Below are positions 17,551 to 26,843 of a stretch of DNA of 64,000 bases, piece after piece. Source of the stretch: an uncultured Eubacteriales bacterium (lineage in GTDB: Bacteria; Bacillota; Clostridia; Peptostreptococcales; Anaerovoracaceae). Within the stretch, counting starts at the first letter, position 1. Every line of letters starts with the position of its first letter. The position numbers and the translations under genes are program-made. A model generated the notes under the pieces. The model was not told where the DNA came from. It did not search any database and was given only the letters and a program-made list of their open reading frames with translations. The DNA is taken from assembly GCA_900542295.1 (NCBI GenBank), contig UQNJ01000001.1, forward strand, positions 62,001-126,000, written 5' to 3'.

Positions 17551-19073
17551 TAATATTAAGCTTAAGACCCGCATTGGCGGTTGCTGCTCCTTTGATTGCA
17601 GCCCTGATTATACTTTTTTTCGGCAACCGAATAAAACCCAACGCAAGAGAAGCAGTAACCATGACTGCTTCAGCTGTTATGGCTTCAATAGTATTTTCTA
17701 TGGTTCCGGGAGTATTAAAAGGAGAAGTATATGTATCTGAACTTTGGCGAATAGTCGACGGAATAACACTTACTCTGAAAACAGACAGTGCCGGAATGGT
17801 GTTCGCATGTGTAGCTTCTGCACTTTGGATAATTACATCTATATATTCAATAGGATACATGAGAGGTCATCATGAGAAAAATCAGACGGGATATTTTTCG
17901 GCTTTTGCAGTATGTATAGCTTCTGCAATAGGCATCTCTCTATCATCGAATCTTATAACCTTCTTCATATTTTATGAAATGCTTACAATTGCCACATATC
18001 CTCTCGTTGCCCATTACAGAGACGATAAAGCTAAATTTTCCGGCAGAAAATATCTTGCATACACACTTATAAGCGGTCAGATATTTTTTGCTGCAATAGT
18101 ATGGGTATATGTACAATACGGTACTTTAGATTTTAAAGCAGGCGGATTTATAGAAGCAGGTTCCATGAATCCAACGCTCATGTCGATAATGTTCTTCATG
18201 ATGATAATAGGAGGTGCTGTCAAAGCAGGCGTCATGCCCCTTCATGGATGGCTTCCTTCTGCTATGGTTGCACCTACTCCGGTAAGTGCTCTGCTTCATG
18301 CAGTCGCTGTAGTAAAAGCAGGAGCCTTTTGTGTACTCAGAGTTGTATGCTATGTATTTGGACCAGAAAGTGCATCATGGTGCGGAAGCTCTGCCATACT
18401 CAGTTGGTTTGCCGTATTTACTATCATAGTCTCATCGCTTATTGCAATGAGACAGGATAATCTTAAAGCAAGACTGGCTTTTTCAACTGTGGGACAGCTT
18501 TCATACATAATACTCGGCATAAGTCTGCTTTCAGTATACAGCATAACAGGAGCACTTTTCCATATTGTAGCCCATGCTTTCCTTAAGATAACATTATTCA
18601 TGTGTGCAGGCGCAATATTTGTTATTACCGGTTTATCTGAAATCAGTACAATGAAAGGCTTATCAAAAAAAATGCCTGTAACATCCGTTTGTTTTGCAAT
18701 ATCTTCTCTGGGTATTGCAGGGCTTCCGTTGATGGCAGGGTTTATCAGTAAATTTAACATACTTGAAGGAGCAATGGCTGTAAACAAGGTATTTGCAATA
18801 ATAGTTCTTTTAGCCGCTGCACTTCTTGCAATCAGCTATCTTATACCTGTTGTTAAAGTTTTCTTCTGCAAACAGGGAGACACAGTTACTGACGGCTTAT
18901 CGGATGCAGTACACACTAAAGCTTCAATTACGATGGTTGCTCCAATAATTTGCACCGTGGTTATATCGCTGATTTTAGGATTTGTTCCCGATGCAGGGCC
19001 TCATCTTTACGAAATGGCTCAGAATGCGGCAGAATCCATAACAGGAGAGGGAGGTGTCTACCTTGCGGAATAA
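17547..19073 (+). CDS. NuoL/M/N-like proton-conducting subunit, second copy
   Basis: 508 residues with about 14 helices, including FFIFYEMLTIATYPLVAHY, VKAGVMPLHGWLPSAMVAP and LAFSTVGQLSYIILG, the channel motifs of the family. The VAPTPVSALLHA segment after the histidine resembles NuoL/MbhH-type proteins. Its role is proton or cation translocation within the same membrane complex. It overlaps the first copy by four bases. Three such subunits in one operon exceed the two (MrpA and MrpD) of the Bacillus system. Confidence 0.88.
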   Translation: MIILSLRPALAVAAPLIAALIILFFGNRIKPNAREAVTMTASAVMASIVFSMVPGVLKGEVYVSELWRIVDGITLTLKTDSAGMVFACVASALWIITSIYSIGYMRGHHEKNQTGYFSAFAVCIASAIGISLSSNLITFFIFYEMLTIATYPLVAHYRDDKAKFSGRKYLAYTLISGQIFFAAIVWVYVQYGTLDFKAGGFIEAGSMNPTLMSIMFFMMIIGGAVKAGVMPLHGWLPSAMVAPTPVSALLHAVAVVKAGAFCVLRVVCYVFGPESASWCGSSAILSWFAVFTIIVSSLIAMRQDNLKARLAFSTVGQLSYIILGISLLSVYSITGALFHIVAHAFLKITLFMCAGAIFVITGLSEISTMKGLSKKMPVTSVCFAISSLGIAGLPLMAGFISKFNILEGAMAVNKVFAIIVLLAAALLAISYLIPVVKVFFCKQGDTVTDGLSDAVHTKASITMVAPIICTVVISLILGFVPDAGPHLYEMAQNAAESITGEGGVYLAE

Positions 19074-19305
19074 GAAGAAAACAATATATTTCATATTAGG
19101 CGCTGTTATTGCTGTCTCTCTTACGGCAGAGATACTTTTTGCTCATCCTCATTATAAAAACATATGGAATACCTTTCCTGGAGCAGATATAATAATCGGA
19201 TTCGGAGGCGCATGGCTGCTTATACTTCTTGCAAAAAAAATAATGGCTCCTCTTTTACAGAGAAAAGAAGAATATTATAACGGAGGTGATAAGGATGCTC
19301 AGTGA
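19063..19305 (+). CDS. Small two-helix membrane protein in the mrp operon
   Basis: 80 residues from a TTG at 19063, the start with the best spacing (6 bases) from the GGGAGGTG site at 19049-19056; a GTG at 19054 overlaps that site. It has a charged N-terminus (RNKKK), two hydrophobic helices separated by HPHYKNIWNTFPGADI, and a charged C-terminus. I do not recognise a named family. It overlaps the end of the second large subunit by 11 bases and the start of the third by 11, so it is co-translated with them and is probably an accessory subunit. Confidence 0.75.
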   Translation: MRNKKKTIYFILGAVIAVSLTAEILFAHPHYKNIWNTFPGADIIIGFGGAWLLILLAKKIMAPLLQRKEEYYNGGDKDAQ

Positions 19306-20989
19306 CTTTATTCAACCCGGAATTATCTTGATAATATCCGGTTTGCTCTCACTTATTGCCCCCCGGACTTTAAGCAAGGCAATAATATTGTCAGGACCGG
19401 TTTTAACCTTAGCTGCCGTCATCATCAATGACTGTGACAAGCTTACATTCATGTTCGGTTTTATATTTGCCGTAATATCAATTATAGGCGCACTGTATAA
19501 CCTCCATGTCAAGGATAAATACGAGCTTGCGGCAGAAGCAATATATGCAGGAAGCAGTATCAGCGTTGTATTCGCTTCTCACTGGATAGGGATGCTTATC
19601 TTTTGGGAACTTATGGCAGTTGCCTCATGGCTCATAGTCATATCCTCGAGAACTATGGCTGCACAAAAGGCAGGTTTCAGATATCTGCTTGTTCATATGC
19701 TTGGAGGTAATCTTCTCCTTGCAGGTATAATGATTAAAATTTATTCAGGTTCAGCCATGATTGAATCGCTTACAGGTCAAATTGATGCTGCTTACTGGCT
19801 TATACTAACAGGAGTGGCCGTAAATGCAGCAATTCCTCCTTTAAATGCATGGATTGCCGACGCATATCCGGAATCCACCATGGGTGGAACGGTATATATG
19901 GGCTCATTTACTACAAAGGTTGGTGTTTTCTGCCTTATAAAACTGTTTGCCGGAACTCATCTGCTTCTTTATTTCGGTGTATTCATGGCTGTATGGGGAG
20001 CTTGTATGGCTCTTATAGAAAATGACCTGAGAAGATTGTTTGCCTATCATATAATCAGTCAGGTCGGATACATGGTTGCATCTTTAGCAATAGGAAGCCA
20101 TACCGGTATCGACGGAGCGGCAGCTCATGCGTTTAACAATATTCTGTATAAGGGTACTCTGCTTATGTGTGCAGGCACTGTAATTTCCCTTACAGGTAAG
20201 CGGAAGATAAGCGAGCTTGGCGGTCTTGCAAAGAAACTTCCATTGACATCAGCATGCTTTCTGACAGCCTCCATGGCAATAGCCGGATTCCCACTTTTAA
20301 ACGGATTTGTAAGCAAGTCTCTGATAATGAATGCCGTTGCCGAAAGCGGATACTATTGGGCAGAACTGCTTCTGATGGTTGCAAGTATAGGAACGCTGAT
20401 GTCTGTAACTCTCAAGATAAATTATTTCGTTTTCTTCGGTAAAAGTGAAATTACACTTGATGTCAGCGAAAAGAATGTCCCTGTCGGCAGAAAATTAGCA
20501 ATGGCGGCAGGTGCAGCAGGCTGCATAGTAATAGGTCTTTTCCCAAAACTGCTTTATGGCATCACTCCTTACGGAATTGACGGACACCCGTTTACAACAG
20601 ACCATGTTACTCAATATACAGAATTGTTTGCTGCTGCAGCAATAGCATTTGTTATGTACATAAAACACATGAAGCCTAAAGAAAAAATAACACTTGATAC
20701 TGACTGGTTCTACAGAAAGCCTCTTAAAGCCTTTATAATGTGGGTTTCTAAATCAGCAGAAAGTTTTAGAACCAAGTCCGGCGACATGCTTGGAGCTTTT
20801 TTTCAAAAGTTCATCTACTATTTGCATAATCCTATAATGCTATTCACATCAGAGCCGCAAATGCCAAGAGACTGTCTTGAGGATGATGATGTTCTGCAAA
20901 AGCCGGCAGGAAGTCTTATTGCTCTCAATTTTATAATATTTTCGGTTATACTTTTAATTGTATTAGTTAAAGTAAGAGGCTCTTTTTAA
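19295..20989 (+). CDS. NuoL/M/N-like proton-conducting subunit, third copy
   Basis: 564 residues. The core contains IFWELMAVASWLIVISS with the glutamate, NAAIPPLNAWIADAYPES (a variant of the PLHGWLP region, asparagine replacing histidine) and LFAYHIISQVGYMVAS. About 130 extra residues follow the core, with an amphipathic stretch and a last membrane helix, reminiscent of NuoL/MbhH tails. The ATG at 19295 follows GGAGGTGA. The altered HGW motif may mean a different coupling role. It ends in the operon terminator. Confidence 0.86.
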   Translation: MLSDFIQPGIILIISGLLSLIAPRTLSKAIILSGPVLTLAAVIINDCDKLTFMFGFIFAVISIIGALYNLHVKDKYELAAEAIYAGSSISVVFASHWIGMLIFWELMAVASWLIVISSRTMAAQKAGFRYLLVHMLGGNLLLAGIMIKIYSGSAMIESLTGQIDAAYWLILTGVAVNAAIPPLNAWIADAYPESTMGGTVYMGSFTTKVGVFCLIKLFAGTHLLLYFGVFMAVWGACMALIENDLRRLFAYHIISQVGYMVASLAIGSHTGIDGAAAHAFNNILYKGTLLMCAGTVISLTGKRKISELGGLAKKLPLTSACFLTASMAIAGFPLLNGFVSKSLIMNAVAESGYYWAELLLMVASIGTLMSVTLKINYFVFFGKSEITLDVSEKNVPVGRKLAMAAGAAGCIVIGLFPKLLYGITPYGIDGHPFTTDHVTQYTELFAAAAIAFVMYIKHMKPKEKITLDTDWFYRKPLKAFIMWVSKSAESFRTKSGDMLGAFFQKFIYYLHNPIMLFTSEPQMPRDCLEDDDVLQKPAGSLIALNFIIFSVILLIVLVKVRGSF

Positions 20990-20999
20990 AGCCTCTTTT
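20974..20999 (+). terminator. Rho-independent terminator of the mrp operon
   Basis: A 7-bp stem (20974-20980 with 20991-20997) and a 10-base loop that contains the stop codon of the last mrp gene, followed by T residues to 21001. The stem overlaps the coding end. Confidence 0.8.
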
Positions 21000-21002
21000 T
21001 TA

Positions 21003-21031
21003 TTGAAAACAAGCAATACTTCTGTTATAAT
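21003..21031 (+). promoter_or_regulatory. Sigma-A promoter of the asp23-nusB operon
   Basis: TTGAAA at 21003-21008, a 17-base spacer and TATAAT at 21026-21031. The ATG at 21049 leaves a leader of only about ten bases, which starts almost on the AGAGGTGAT ribosome site. Confidence 0.85.
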
Positions 21032-21048
21032 TTTAAAGAGGTGATACT

Positions 21049-21402
21049 ATGTCCGAAAAGCAGATTTTAAATAAAATTTCAGAAGAAATCATTGCAATGT
21101 CAGCATCAAGGGCGGTTCTTGGTGTTCCGGGAGTAAATCATCTGAGTGATAATCTAATAGAAAAAATAGTAGGCAAAGATTCGCCTGCCAAAGGCATAAA
21201 AGTATCAAAAGAAAAAGATAAAATTTCAATAGATGTATTTGTAGTAGTCGACTATGGAGTAAAAATTCCTCAGCTTGCCTGGGATATCCAAACAACTGTA
21301 AAGGAACATGTACTCAAAATTATAAATGTAAAAGTAAGCGCAGTGAACATCCATGTTCAGGGTGTATCGCTGCCCAAAAAATTCAGGAGAAACGATGAAT
21401 AG
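21049..21402 (+). CDS. Asp23/Gls24 family envelope stress protein
   Basis: 117 residues. The domain begins ISEEIIAMSASRAVLGVPGV and continues with DVFVVVDYGVKIPQLAWDIQ, the Asp23/Gls24 core. Members are abundant cytoplasmic proteins, membrane-associated through AmaP in staphylococci; no AmaP gene is beside it here. It is commonly found just before nusB in Firmicutes, as here, and overlaps nusB by 8 bases. The exact role is not settled in the family. Confidence 0.92.
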   Translation: MSEKQILNKISEEIIAMSASRAVLGVPGVNHLSDNLIEKIVGKDSPAKGIKVSKEKDKISIDVFVVVDYGVKIPQLAWDIQTTVKEHVLKIINVKVSAVNIHVQGVSLPKKFRRNDE

Positions 21403-21778
21403 AAGAGAAGCAAGAGAACTTTTGATGAAGTGTATATTTCAGATGGAAGTTCAAAAAGAATTTACAAAAGAAAACGCCGAAAAATTTCTTAAAGACAAAG
21501 TTACAAAGCAGCAGGACAGCTATATAGAAAAAATACTTGATACGCTCTGTTCCAACATAGAAGCCATAGATGAAGCTTTGAACAAAAACAGCAGAGGATG
21601 GCCCGTATCAAGAATGGCCAAAGCCGATTTGGCAATAGCAAGACTTGCCGTATGTGAGATTCTATATATAGACGACGTTCCCAAAGCCGTAGCTATAAAT
21701 GAAGCTGTAGAAATAGCAAAAATTTACGGCAGTGAGCAATCGCCGAAATTTATAAACGCAATACTCAAAAACATATAA
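21395..21778 (+). CDS. nusB: Transcription antitermination factor NusB
   Basis: 127 residues, all helical. The N-terminal RREARELLMKCIFQME and the C-terminal VPKAVAINEAVEIAKIYGSEQSPKF region (residues about 95-120) are NusB signatures. It binds boxA RNA with S10 and acts in rRNA antitermination. The ATG at 21395 follows AGGAGAAACG and overlaps the asp23-like stop; an earlier in-frame start at 21353 lies inside that gene. Confidence 0.94.
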   Translation: MNRREARELLMKCIFQMEVQKEFTKENAEKFLKDKVTKQQDSYIEKILDTLCSNIEAIDEALNKNSRGWPVSRMAKADLAIARLAVCEILYIDDVPKAVAINEAVEIAKIYGSEQSPKFINAILKNI

Positions 21779-21789
21779 ATATAAGCAAA

Positions 21790-22740
21790 ATGAAAAATCT
21801 TTATTCCTTAGGCATAGATACCAGCAATTATAAGACCTCTGTAGCTTTAGTAGATTGTGACGGAAAAATTTTATTCAATGCCGGCAAATTTTTAGAAGTA
21901 AGAAAAGGCGAGCGGGGACTGAGGCAATCTGATGCATTGTTTCAGCATGTCAAGCAGCTTCCGGATTTGTTGAAAGAACTTTTTTCAGACACTTCATTAA
22001 AAGAAAAAATAGGGTGCATATCGGTATCTTCACGGCCCAGACCCATTGAAGGATCTTATATGCCCGTTTTTCTTGCAGGGCTTTCTACAGCAAAAGCTTT
22101 AAGTTACGCTTTAAATGTTCCCCTTTTTGAATTTTCTCATCAGGAAGGCCACATAGAAGCAATACGATTTTATACTTATAAAGATGATAATTGTCCATAT
22201 GTATGCTTTCACTTCAGTGGCGGAACTACAGAAGCAATTTTAAGAGACAAAAATTCTATATACAATTTTAATATCGTGGGAGGCTCAAGGGACTTGTCCT
22301 ACGGACAGCTATTTGATCGCACAGGTATTGCTATGGGTCTGGATTTCCCATGCGGACAGCAGCTTGACAAATTAGCTCTTTCATGCAAAACTCCTTCAAA
22401 TGTCCTGACAAAAATAAGAGCAAGAGAAGGATATGTAAATCTTTCGGGGATAGAAACACAAGTTTCAAGAGCTTTGCATTCAGAAGACAAGCTTTCTCTT
22501 GTTGGAGAACTTTTTCTTAAAAGTGCTGCTTCAATAGCCGATATTACCAAACAAATAGCTGCCAAATATAATATTTCTGATTTTATATATGCAGGCGGCG
22601 TGTCGAGCAGTAAATATATAAGAACTTATCTTTCTGATAAGCTTGGCTGCGATTTCAACTTAATTTTCGGAAATCCTGCTCTTTCATCAGACAATGCCGT
22701 CGGAACGGCTCTCCTTGGAGGACTCAAAATATGGCTTTAA
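21790..22740 (+). CDS. TsaD/Kae1-family paralogue (O-sialoglycoprotein endopeptidase-like)
   Basis: 316 residues of the Kae1/TsaD ASKHA fold. It has GIDTSNYKTSVAL at the N-terminus (DTS as in TsaD), the metal-binding pair in SHQEGHIEA (HxxxH), HFSGGTTEAI, GGVSSSKYI and SSDNAVGTALLG. It differs from the essential t6A enzyme TsaD in the long SRPRPIEGSYMPVF segment replacing the usual GPG region. Firmicutes often carry such a second copy next to nusB or xseA; its substrate is unknown. There is no strong ribosome site, and the stop overlaps xseA by 10 bases. Confidence 0.82.
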   Translation: MKNLYSLGIDTSNYKTSVALVDCDGKILFNAGKFLEVRKGERGLRQSDALFQHVKQLPDLLKELFSDTSLKEKIGCISVSSRPRPIEGSYMPVFLAGLSTAKALSYALNVPLFEFSHQEGHIEAIRFYTYKDDNCPYVCFHFSGGTTEAILRDKNSIYNFNIVGGSRDLSYGQLFDRTGIAMGLDFPCGQQLDKLALSCKTPSNVLTKIRAREGYVNLSGIETQVSRALHSEDKLSLVGELFLKSAASIADITKQIAAKYNISDFIYAGGVSSSKYIRTYLSDKLGCDFNLIFGNPALSSDNAVGTALLGGLKIWL

Positions 22741-23879
22741 AACCCGTTACTGTTTCACAACTTAATGATTATATAAGCAGAGTTCTTACTACAGACCCTT
22801 TGCTTGGCAACATATCGGTTACCGGAGAAATTTCTAACCTGAAATTTCACAGCTCAGGTCATGTATACTTTTCTCTTCTTGATGAAAATTCAAGAATTAA
22901 CTGTTTCCTGCCTGCATCATATAAGAGAAGCTTAAGTTATGCTTTAGACGACGGACTTGAAATAATTGCAAACGGATATATAAATGTTTACAAAAAAGGC
23001 GGTACATATACTTTGTTTGTCAGGAACATTGAAGTTTCAGGTGAGGGAAATCTGTCTGCCGCTTTCGAAATACTCAAAAACAAACTAAAGCAAGAAGGCT
23101 TGTTTGCACCTGAACATAAGAAACCGATACCTCCTTTTCCCAAGAAAATCGGTGTAGTAACATCAAAGACAGGGGCAGCAGTAAGAGATATAACCAAAAT
23201 AATACAAAGCAGAACGAAAATGACAGATGTTATCATTTTTCCGGTTTTAGTTCAAGGTCAAGGGGCTGCTGCCGATATAGCCTCTGCCATAGATATGATA
23301 AACGAGAATTTCAACGATATAGATCTTCTGATAGTTGGTCGTGGAGGCGGCTCTGCCGAGGATTTATGGGCATTTAACGAAGAAGTCGTTGCAAGAGCCG
23401 TATATCGCTCAGAGATTCCGATAATTTCTGCCGTAGGACATGAAATAGATATTACAATATGTGATTTTGCAGCAGATAAAAGAGCTGAAACACCTACTGC
23501 CGCAGCAGAAATGGCAGTGCCTGATGACAGAGCGCTTGAAGATTTTATAAATGCAAAAAAGCACGAACTTTTAGTACAGCTGAAGAACCGGACCTCATAT
23601 TCGGAAATTCGCTGCCGTAGTTTATACGAATCGTTAAAAAACACGATGATGTCTAAATTACAGGACCTCACTCATACAATAGAGCAAAGATACATAAGTC
23701 TCGAAGAAAACAATCCAAAAGCCGTTCTTTCCAAAGGATATGCCGTACTCGAAAACGCAGACGGTTTGGTTATTTCTTCTATTAAAAATCTCGTGCCCGA
23801 AAAAAGATATAAATTATATCTTAAAGACGGTTCCGTTGAAATTACTATCTCAGATTTAAAGGAAGGTGACAAGTTATGA
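22731..23879 (+). CDS. xseA: Exodeoxyribonuclease VII large subunit
   Basis: 382 residues, a little shorter than usual (400-450). An N-terminal OB fold (SVTGEISNLKFHSSGHVYFSL, spread over residues 25-45) is followed by the catalytic domain with GVVTSKTGAAVRDI, LIVGRGGGSAEDLWAFN and SAVGHEIDITICDFAADKRA within the core. A helical region and a short C-terminal strand domain follow. It is the nuclease subunit that degrades single-stranded DNA to oligonucleotides. The start overlaps the TsaD-like gene and the stop overlaps xseB. Confidence 0.95.
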   Translation: MALKPVTVSQLNDYISRVLTTDPLLGNISVTGEISNLKFHSSGHVYFSLLDENSRINCFLPASYKRSLSYALDDGLEIIANGYINVYKKGGTYTLFVRNIEVSGEGNLSAAFEILKNKLKQEGLFAPEHKKPIPPFPKKIGVVTSKTGAAVRDITKIIQSRTKMTDVIIFPVLVQGQGAAADIASAIDMINENFNDIDLLIVGRGGGSAEDLWAFNEEVVARAVYRSEIPIISAVGHEIDITICDFAADKRAETPTAAAEMAVPDDRALEDFINAKKHELLVQLKNRTSYSEIRCRSLYESLKNTMMSKLQDLTHTIEQRYISLEENNPKAVLSKGYAVLENADGLVISSIKNLVPEKRYKLYLKDGSVEITISDLKEGDKL

Positions 23880-24055
23880 CTTTTGAAGAATCAGCAAAAA
23901 TGCTTACAGAAATGGCAGAAAAGATAAAAGACGAAAACATCACCTTGCAAGAAGCAATAAAATGCTATGAAGAGGGTGTAAAAAGATATGAAGAGTGTAA
24001 TAAAATATTAAAAGAGGCTAAACAAAAAATCGAAGTTTACGAGGAAGGAGTCTAA
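23876..24055 (+). CDS. xseB: Exodeoxyribonuclease VII small subunit
   Basis: 59 residues, beginning MTFEESAKMLTEMAEKIKD and containing ITLQEAIKCYEEGVK, the XseB signature. It forms helical hairpins that coat the long arm of XseA. The start overlaps the xseA stop as ATGA and follows AAGGTGACAAG. It is a short gene easily missed by length filters; the next gene, ispA, begins nine bases after its stop. Confidence 0.94.
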   Translation: MTFEESAKMLTEMAEKIKDENITLQEAIKCYEEGVKRYEECNKILKEAKQKIEVYEEGV

Positions 24056-24064
24056 AAGGTTAAA

Positions 24065-24961
24065 ATGATAGAAAGAAGCTTTGATGAATATAAAGAACTT
24101 GTAGATCAGCATCTGATGGACTTTATACCTAATATAGACAACAAAAGTATTTCTCTTTATGAGTCAATGAAATACAGTCTGACAGCAGGCGGCAAAAGAC
24201 TGCGCCCTGTTCTTCTTTTGGCAGCTTGTGAATTTGCCGGAGGCAATATCAGAGAAGCAATTCCATATGCCTGTGCTATAGAATATATACATACCTATTC
24301 TCTGATACACGATGACCTTCCTGCCATGGATAACGATGATCTCAGAAGAGGTCTACCTACAAATCACAAAGTATACGGTGATGCTATAGCCATACTTGCC
24401 GGTGACGGTCTTTTGACATGTGCTTTTGAAGCTATCAACAAAGATATGATGCTTTACTATGATTCTCCTGAAAAAATCAAGAAAAGAGTAAATGCAGCCT
24501 ACGAAATTGCCAAGGGTTCAGGTGTAAGGGGTATGGTTGCAGGGCAGGTATCAGATATTGAGGCAGAAAATGCAATAGCTTCAAAAGAAATGTTAGAATA
24601 CATTCACTTAAACAAAACCGGAGCCTTGATAAAAGCAGCAATTAAAGCCGGACTTTATCTTGGAAATCCAAAAGATGCCATGATTACAGATCTTGAAAAA
24701 TATGCAGAAAACATGGGGATAGCTTATCAGATTGCTGATGATATTTTAGATGTAAACGGCAATCCCGAAGAGACGGGAAAGGCTACAGGCTCAGATGAGA
24801 AAAAACATAAAAACACCTATACAACTGTATTGGGACTTGATATGGCTCGTCTGAGACTTGAAGAGCTTACAGACATGGCAGTAAAATCTATAGAAAAATA
24901 TTACGATAACGCTGAATTTTTCAGAAATCTTGTTCTTGACCTATCTAAACGAACAAAATAA
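24065..24961 (+). CDS. ispA: Polyprenyl (farnesyl/geranyl) diphosphate synthase
   Basis: 298 residues. Both aspartate-rich motifs are visible: LIHDDLPAMDNDDLRRG (first) and YQIADDILD (second), plus AGGKRLRPVLLLA and GDGLLTCAFE. It condenses isopentenyl diphosphate with allylic diphosphates to make farnesyl diphosphate, a precursor of the undecaprenyl carrier. The bulky-residue-free position before the first motif, with Thr-Tyr upstream, suits a C15 product, an inference. It lies between xseB and dxs as in many Firmicutes. Confidence 0.93.
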   Translation: MIERSFDEYKELVDQHLMDFIPNIDNKSISLYESMKYSLTAGGKRLRPVLLLAACEFAGGNIREAIPYACAIEYIHTYSLIHDDLPAMDNDDLRRGLPTNHKVYGDAIAILAGDGLLTCAFEAINKDMMLYYDSPEKIKKRVNAAYEIAKGSGVRGMVAGQVSDIEAENAIASKEMLEYIHLNKTGALIKAAIKAGLYLGNPKDAMITDLEKYAENMGIAYQIADDILDVNGNPEETGKATGSDEKKHKNTYTTVLGLDMARLRLEELTDMAVKSIEKYYDNAEFFRNLVLDLSKRTK

Positions 24962-24980
24962 AAAAGTAAAGGCAGTTTAA

Positions 24981-26843
24981 ATGAAATCAGATATCATTGA
25001 ATATAATTTTCCGCAGGATTTAAAAGAAATGACTCTTGCAGAAGCAGAACTTCTATCTTATTCAATAAGGGATTTTCTAATAAGCAAAGTTTCTTCCACA
25101 GGGGGACATCTTGCTTCCAACCTTGGAGTAGTAGAGCTTACCATTGCCCTGCACAAAGTGTTTGATAGTCCAAAGGATAAAATCATATGGGATGTCGGTC
25201 ATCAGGCTTATGTCCATAAAATTTTAACCGGCAGAGCAAAGTATTTCGATACCCTAAGGAAGCTTGACGGACTTAGCGGCTTTCCAAAAGGCAAGGAGAG
25301 TCCTCATGATGTATACGATACAGGACATAGCAGTGTTTCTATTTCCGCAGCTTACGGAATGGCAGCAGCGAGAGACATAAAAGGCGAAAACTATGATGTG
25401 GTCGCCGTAATAGGCGATGGTTCAATAACCGGCGGAATGGCTTATGAAGCTTTAAACAATATAGGAGAAAGCAAATCAAAAGTAATCGTCATATTAAACG
25501 ATAACGGTATGTCTATTTCTCCCAATATAGGAGGCATATCAAAACATCTGTCAAACATCAGAACTTCCAAGGGCTACCTCGATGTCAAAAAATTCTTAAA
25601 AAACAGAGTAGTAAACATACCTAACATAGGGAAGCCGCTTGTAAACAGTCTTGCCGATTTTAAAAACGATATAAAATATTCAATCCTCGATAACGGAGGT
25701 GTGTTGTTAGAAGAATTGGGCATCACTTATTTCGGTCCTGTAGATGGTCACAACATCAAAGATTTAGTTGATGTTCTAAATAAAGCAAAATCATTGGACG
25801 AGCCTGTATTTATACATGTAATAACCCAAAAAGGCAAAGGTTATATCAATGCTGAAAAAGCTCCGTCTAAATTTCACGGAATAGGCCCATTTGATACTAC
25901 TACAGGAGTCGAACTGAAAAAATCCTCCGGCAGAACCTTTTCTTCGTTAATGGGAGAATGTATCTCGGATAAAGCCTCTGAAGATAAGCGAATAGTTGCC
26001 ATAACCGCTGCAATGTGTGAAGCTACAGGTCTTTATGAGTTTTCACAGAAATATCCCGACAGATTCTTTGATGTGGGTATAGCTGAGGAGCATGCAGTCT
26101 CATTTGCCGCAGGATTAGCCAAAGGAGGTATGAAGCCTGTCGTATGTATATATTCATCTTTCCTTCAAAGAGCATATGATCAGATATTGGAAGATGTATG
26201 TATGCAGCAGCTCCCTGTAATATTTGCAATAGACAGAGCAGGCTGCGTAGGAGCAGATGGAGAAACACATCATGGCATGTTCGACATATCGTATCTTTCA
26301 ACGATACCGAACATAACTATACTTGCTCCTAAAGACGGAAATCAACTAAAGGCTATGTTTAACTATGCTCTTACATTGAATAAGCCTGTAGCAATACGCT
26401 ATCCTCGAGGAGAGGCTATTTTCGATAAAAATATTATGTATACTTATTCCGAAAAAAACCATCGCTTAAAAAAAGGCTCAGCGGTAGATATATGGGCTTG
26501 CGGTAAAATGGTGTCATGCGGTGAAAAGGTATGCGATATTTTAGAAAATCACGGTATAAAAGCCGGACTTGTTGAAGTTTCGCAGATCAAGCCTCTTGAT
26601 ATTAGCCCTATTAAAGAATGTAGCTGCAATACCAGACTTATAGCGACCATTGAAGACAATTCTCTATCAGGTGGATTCGGTCAGCAGATGGCCTCAAAAA
26701 TATCCGGTCTTCCATACAATATAATGAATTTCGGATGGCCTGACGAATTTATACCGCAGGGAACAGTCGATGAACTTGCCGATAAATACGGTCTTACTCC
26801 AATAAAGATTGCCGAAAGGATATGTGAATACCTTGAAAGATAG
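24981..26843 (+). CDS. dxs: 1-deoxy-D-xylulose-5-phosphate synthase
   Basis: 620 residues. The ThDP motif runs from GDGSITGGMAYEA to LNDNGMSIS. Other features are GHLASNLGVVELT, WDVGHQAYVHKIL, DVGIAEEHAVSFAAG and DRAGCVGADGETHHG. It condenses pyruvate and glyceraldehyde 3-phosphate in the first step of the MEP isoprenoid pathway, which would supply ispA next door. Only a weak ribosome site (AAAGGCAG) precedes the ATG. Its last 20 bases overlap tlyA. Confidence 0.96.
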   Translation: MKSDIIEYNFPQDLKEMTLAEAELLSYSIRDFLISKVSSTGGHLASNLGVVELTIALHKVFDSPKDKIIWDVGHQAYVHKILTGRAKYFDTLRKLDGLSGFPKGKESPHDVYDTGHSSVSISAAYGMAAARDIKGENYDVVAVIGDGSITGGMAYEALNNIGESKSKVIVILNDNGMSISPNIGGISKHLSNIRTSKGYLDVKKFLKNRVVNIPNIGKPLVNSLADFKNDIKYSILDNGGVLLEELGITYFGPVDGHNIKDLVDVLNKAKSLDEPVFIHVITQKGKGYINAEKAPSKFHGIGPFDTTTGVELKKSSGRTFSSLMGECISDKASEDKRIVAITAAMCEATGLYEFSQKYPDRFFDVGIAEEHAVSFAAGLAKGGMKPVVCIYSSFLQRAYDQILEDVCMQQLPVIFAIDRAGCVGADGETHHGMFDISYLSTIPNITILAPKDGNQLKAMFNYALTLNKPVAIRYPRGEAIFDKNIMYTYSEKNHRLKKGSAVDIWACGKMVSCGEKVCDILENHGIKAGLVEVSQIKPLDISPIKECSCNTRLIATIEDNSLSGGFGQQMASKISGLPYNIMNFGWPDEFIPQGTVDELADKYGLTPIKIAERICEYLER

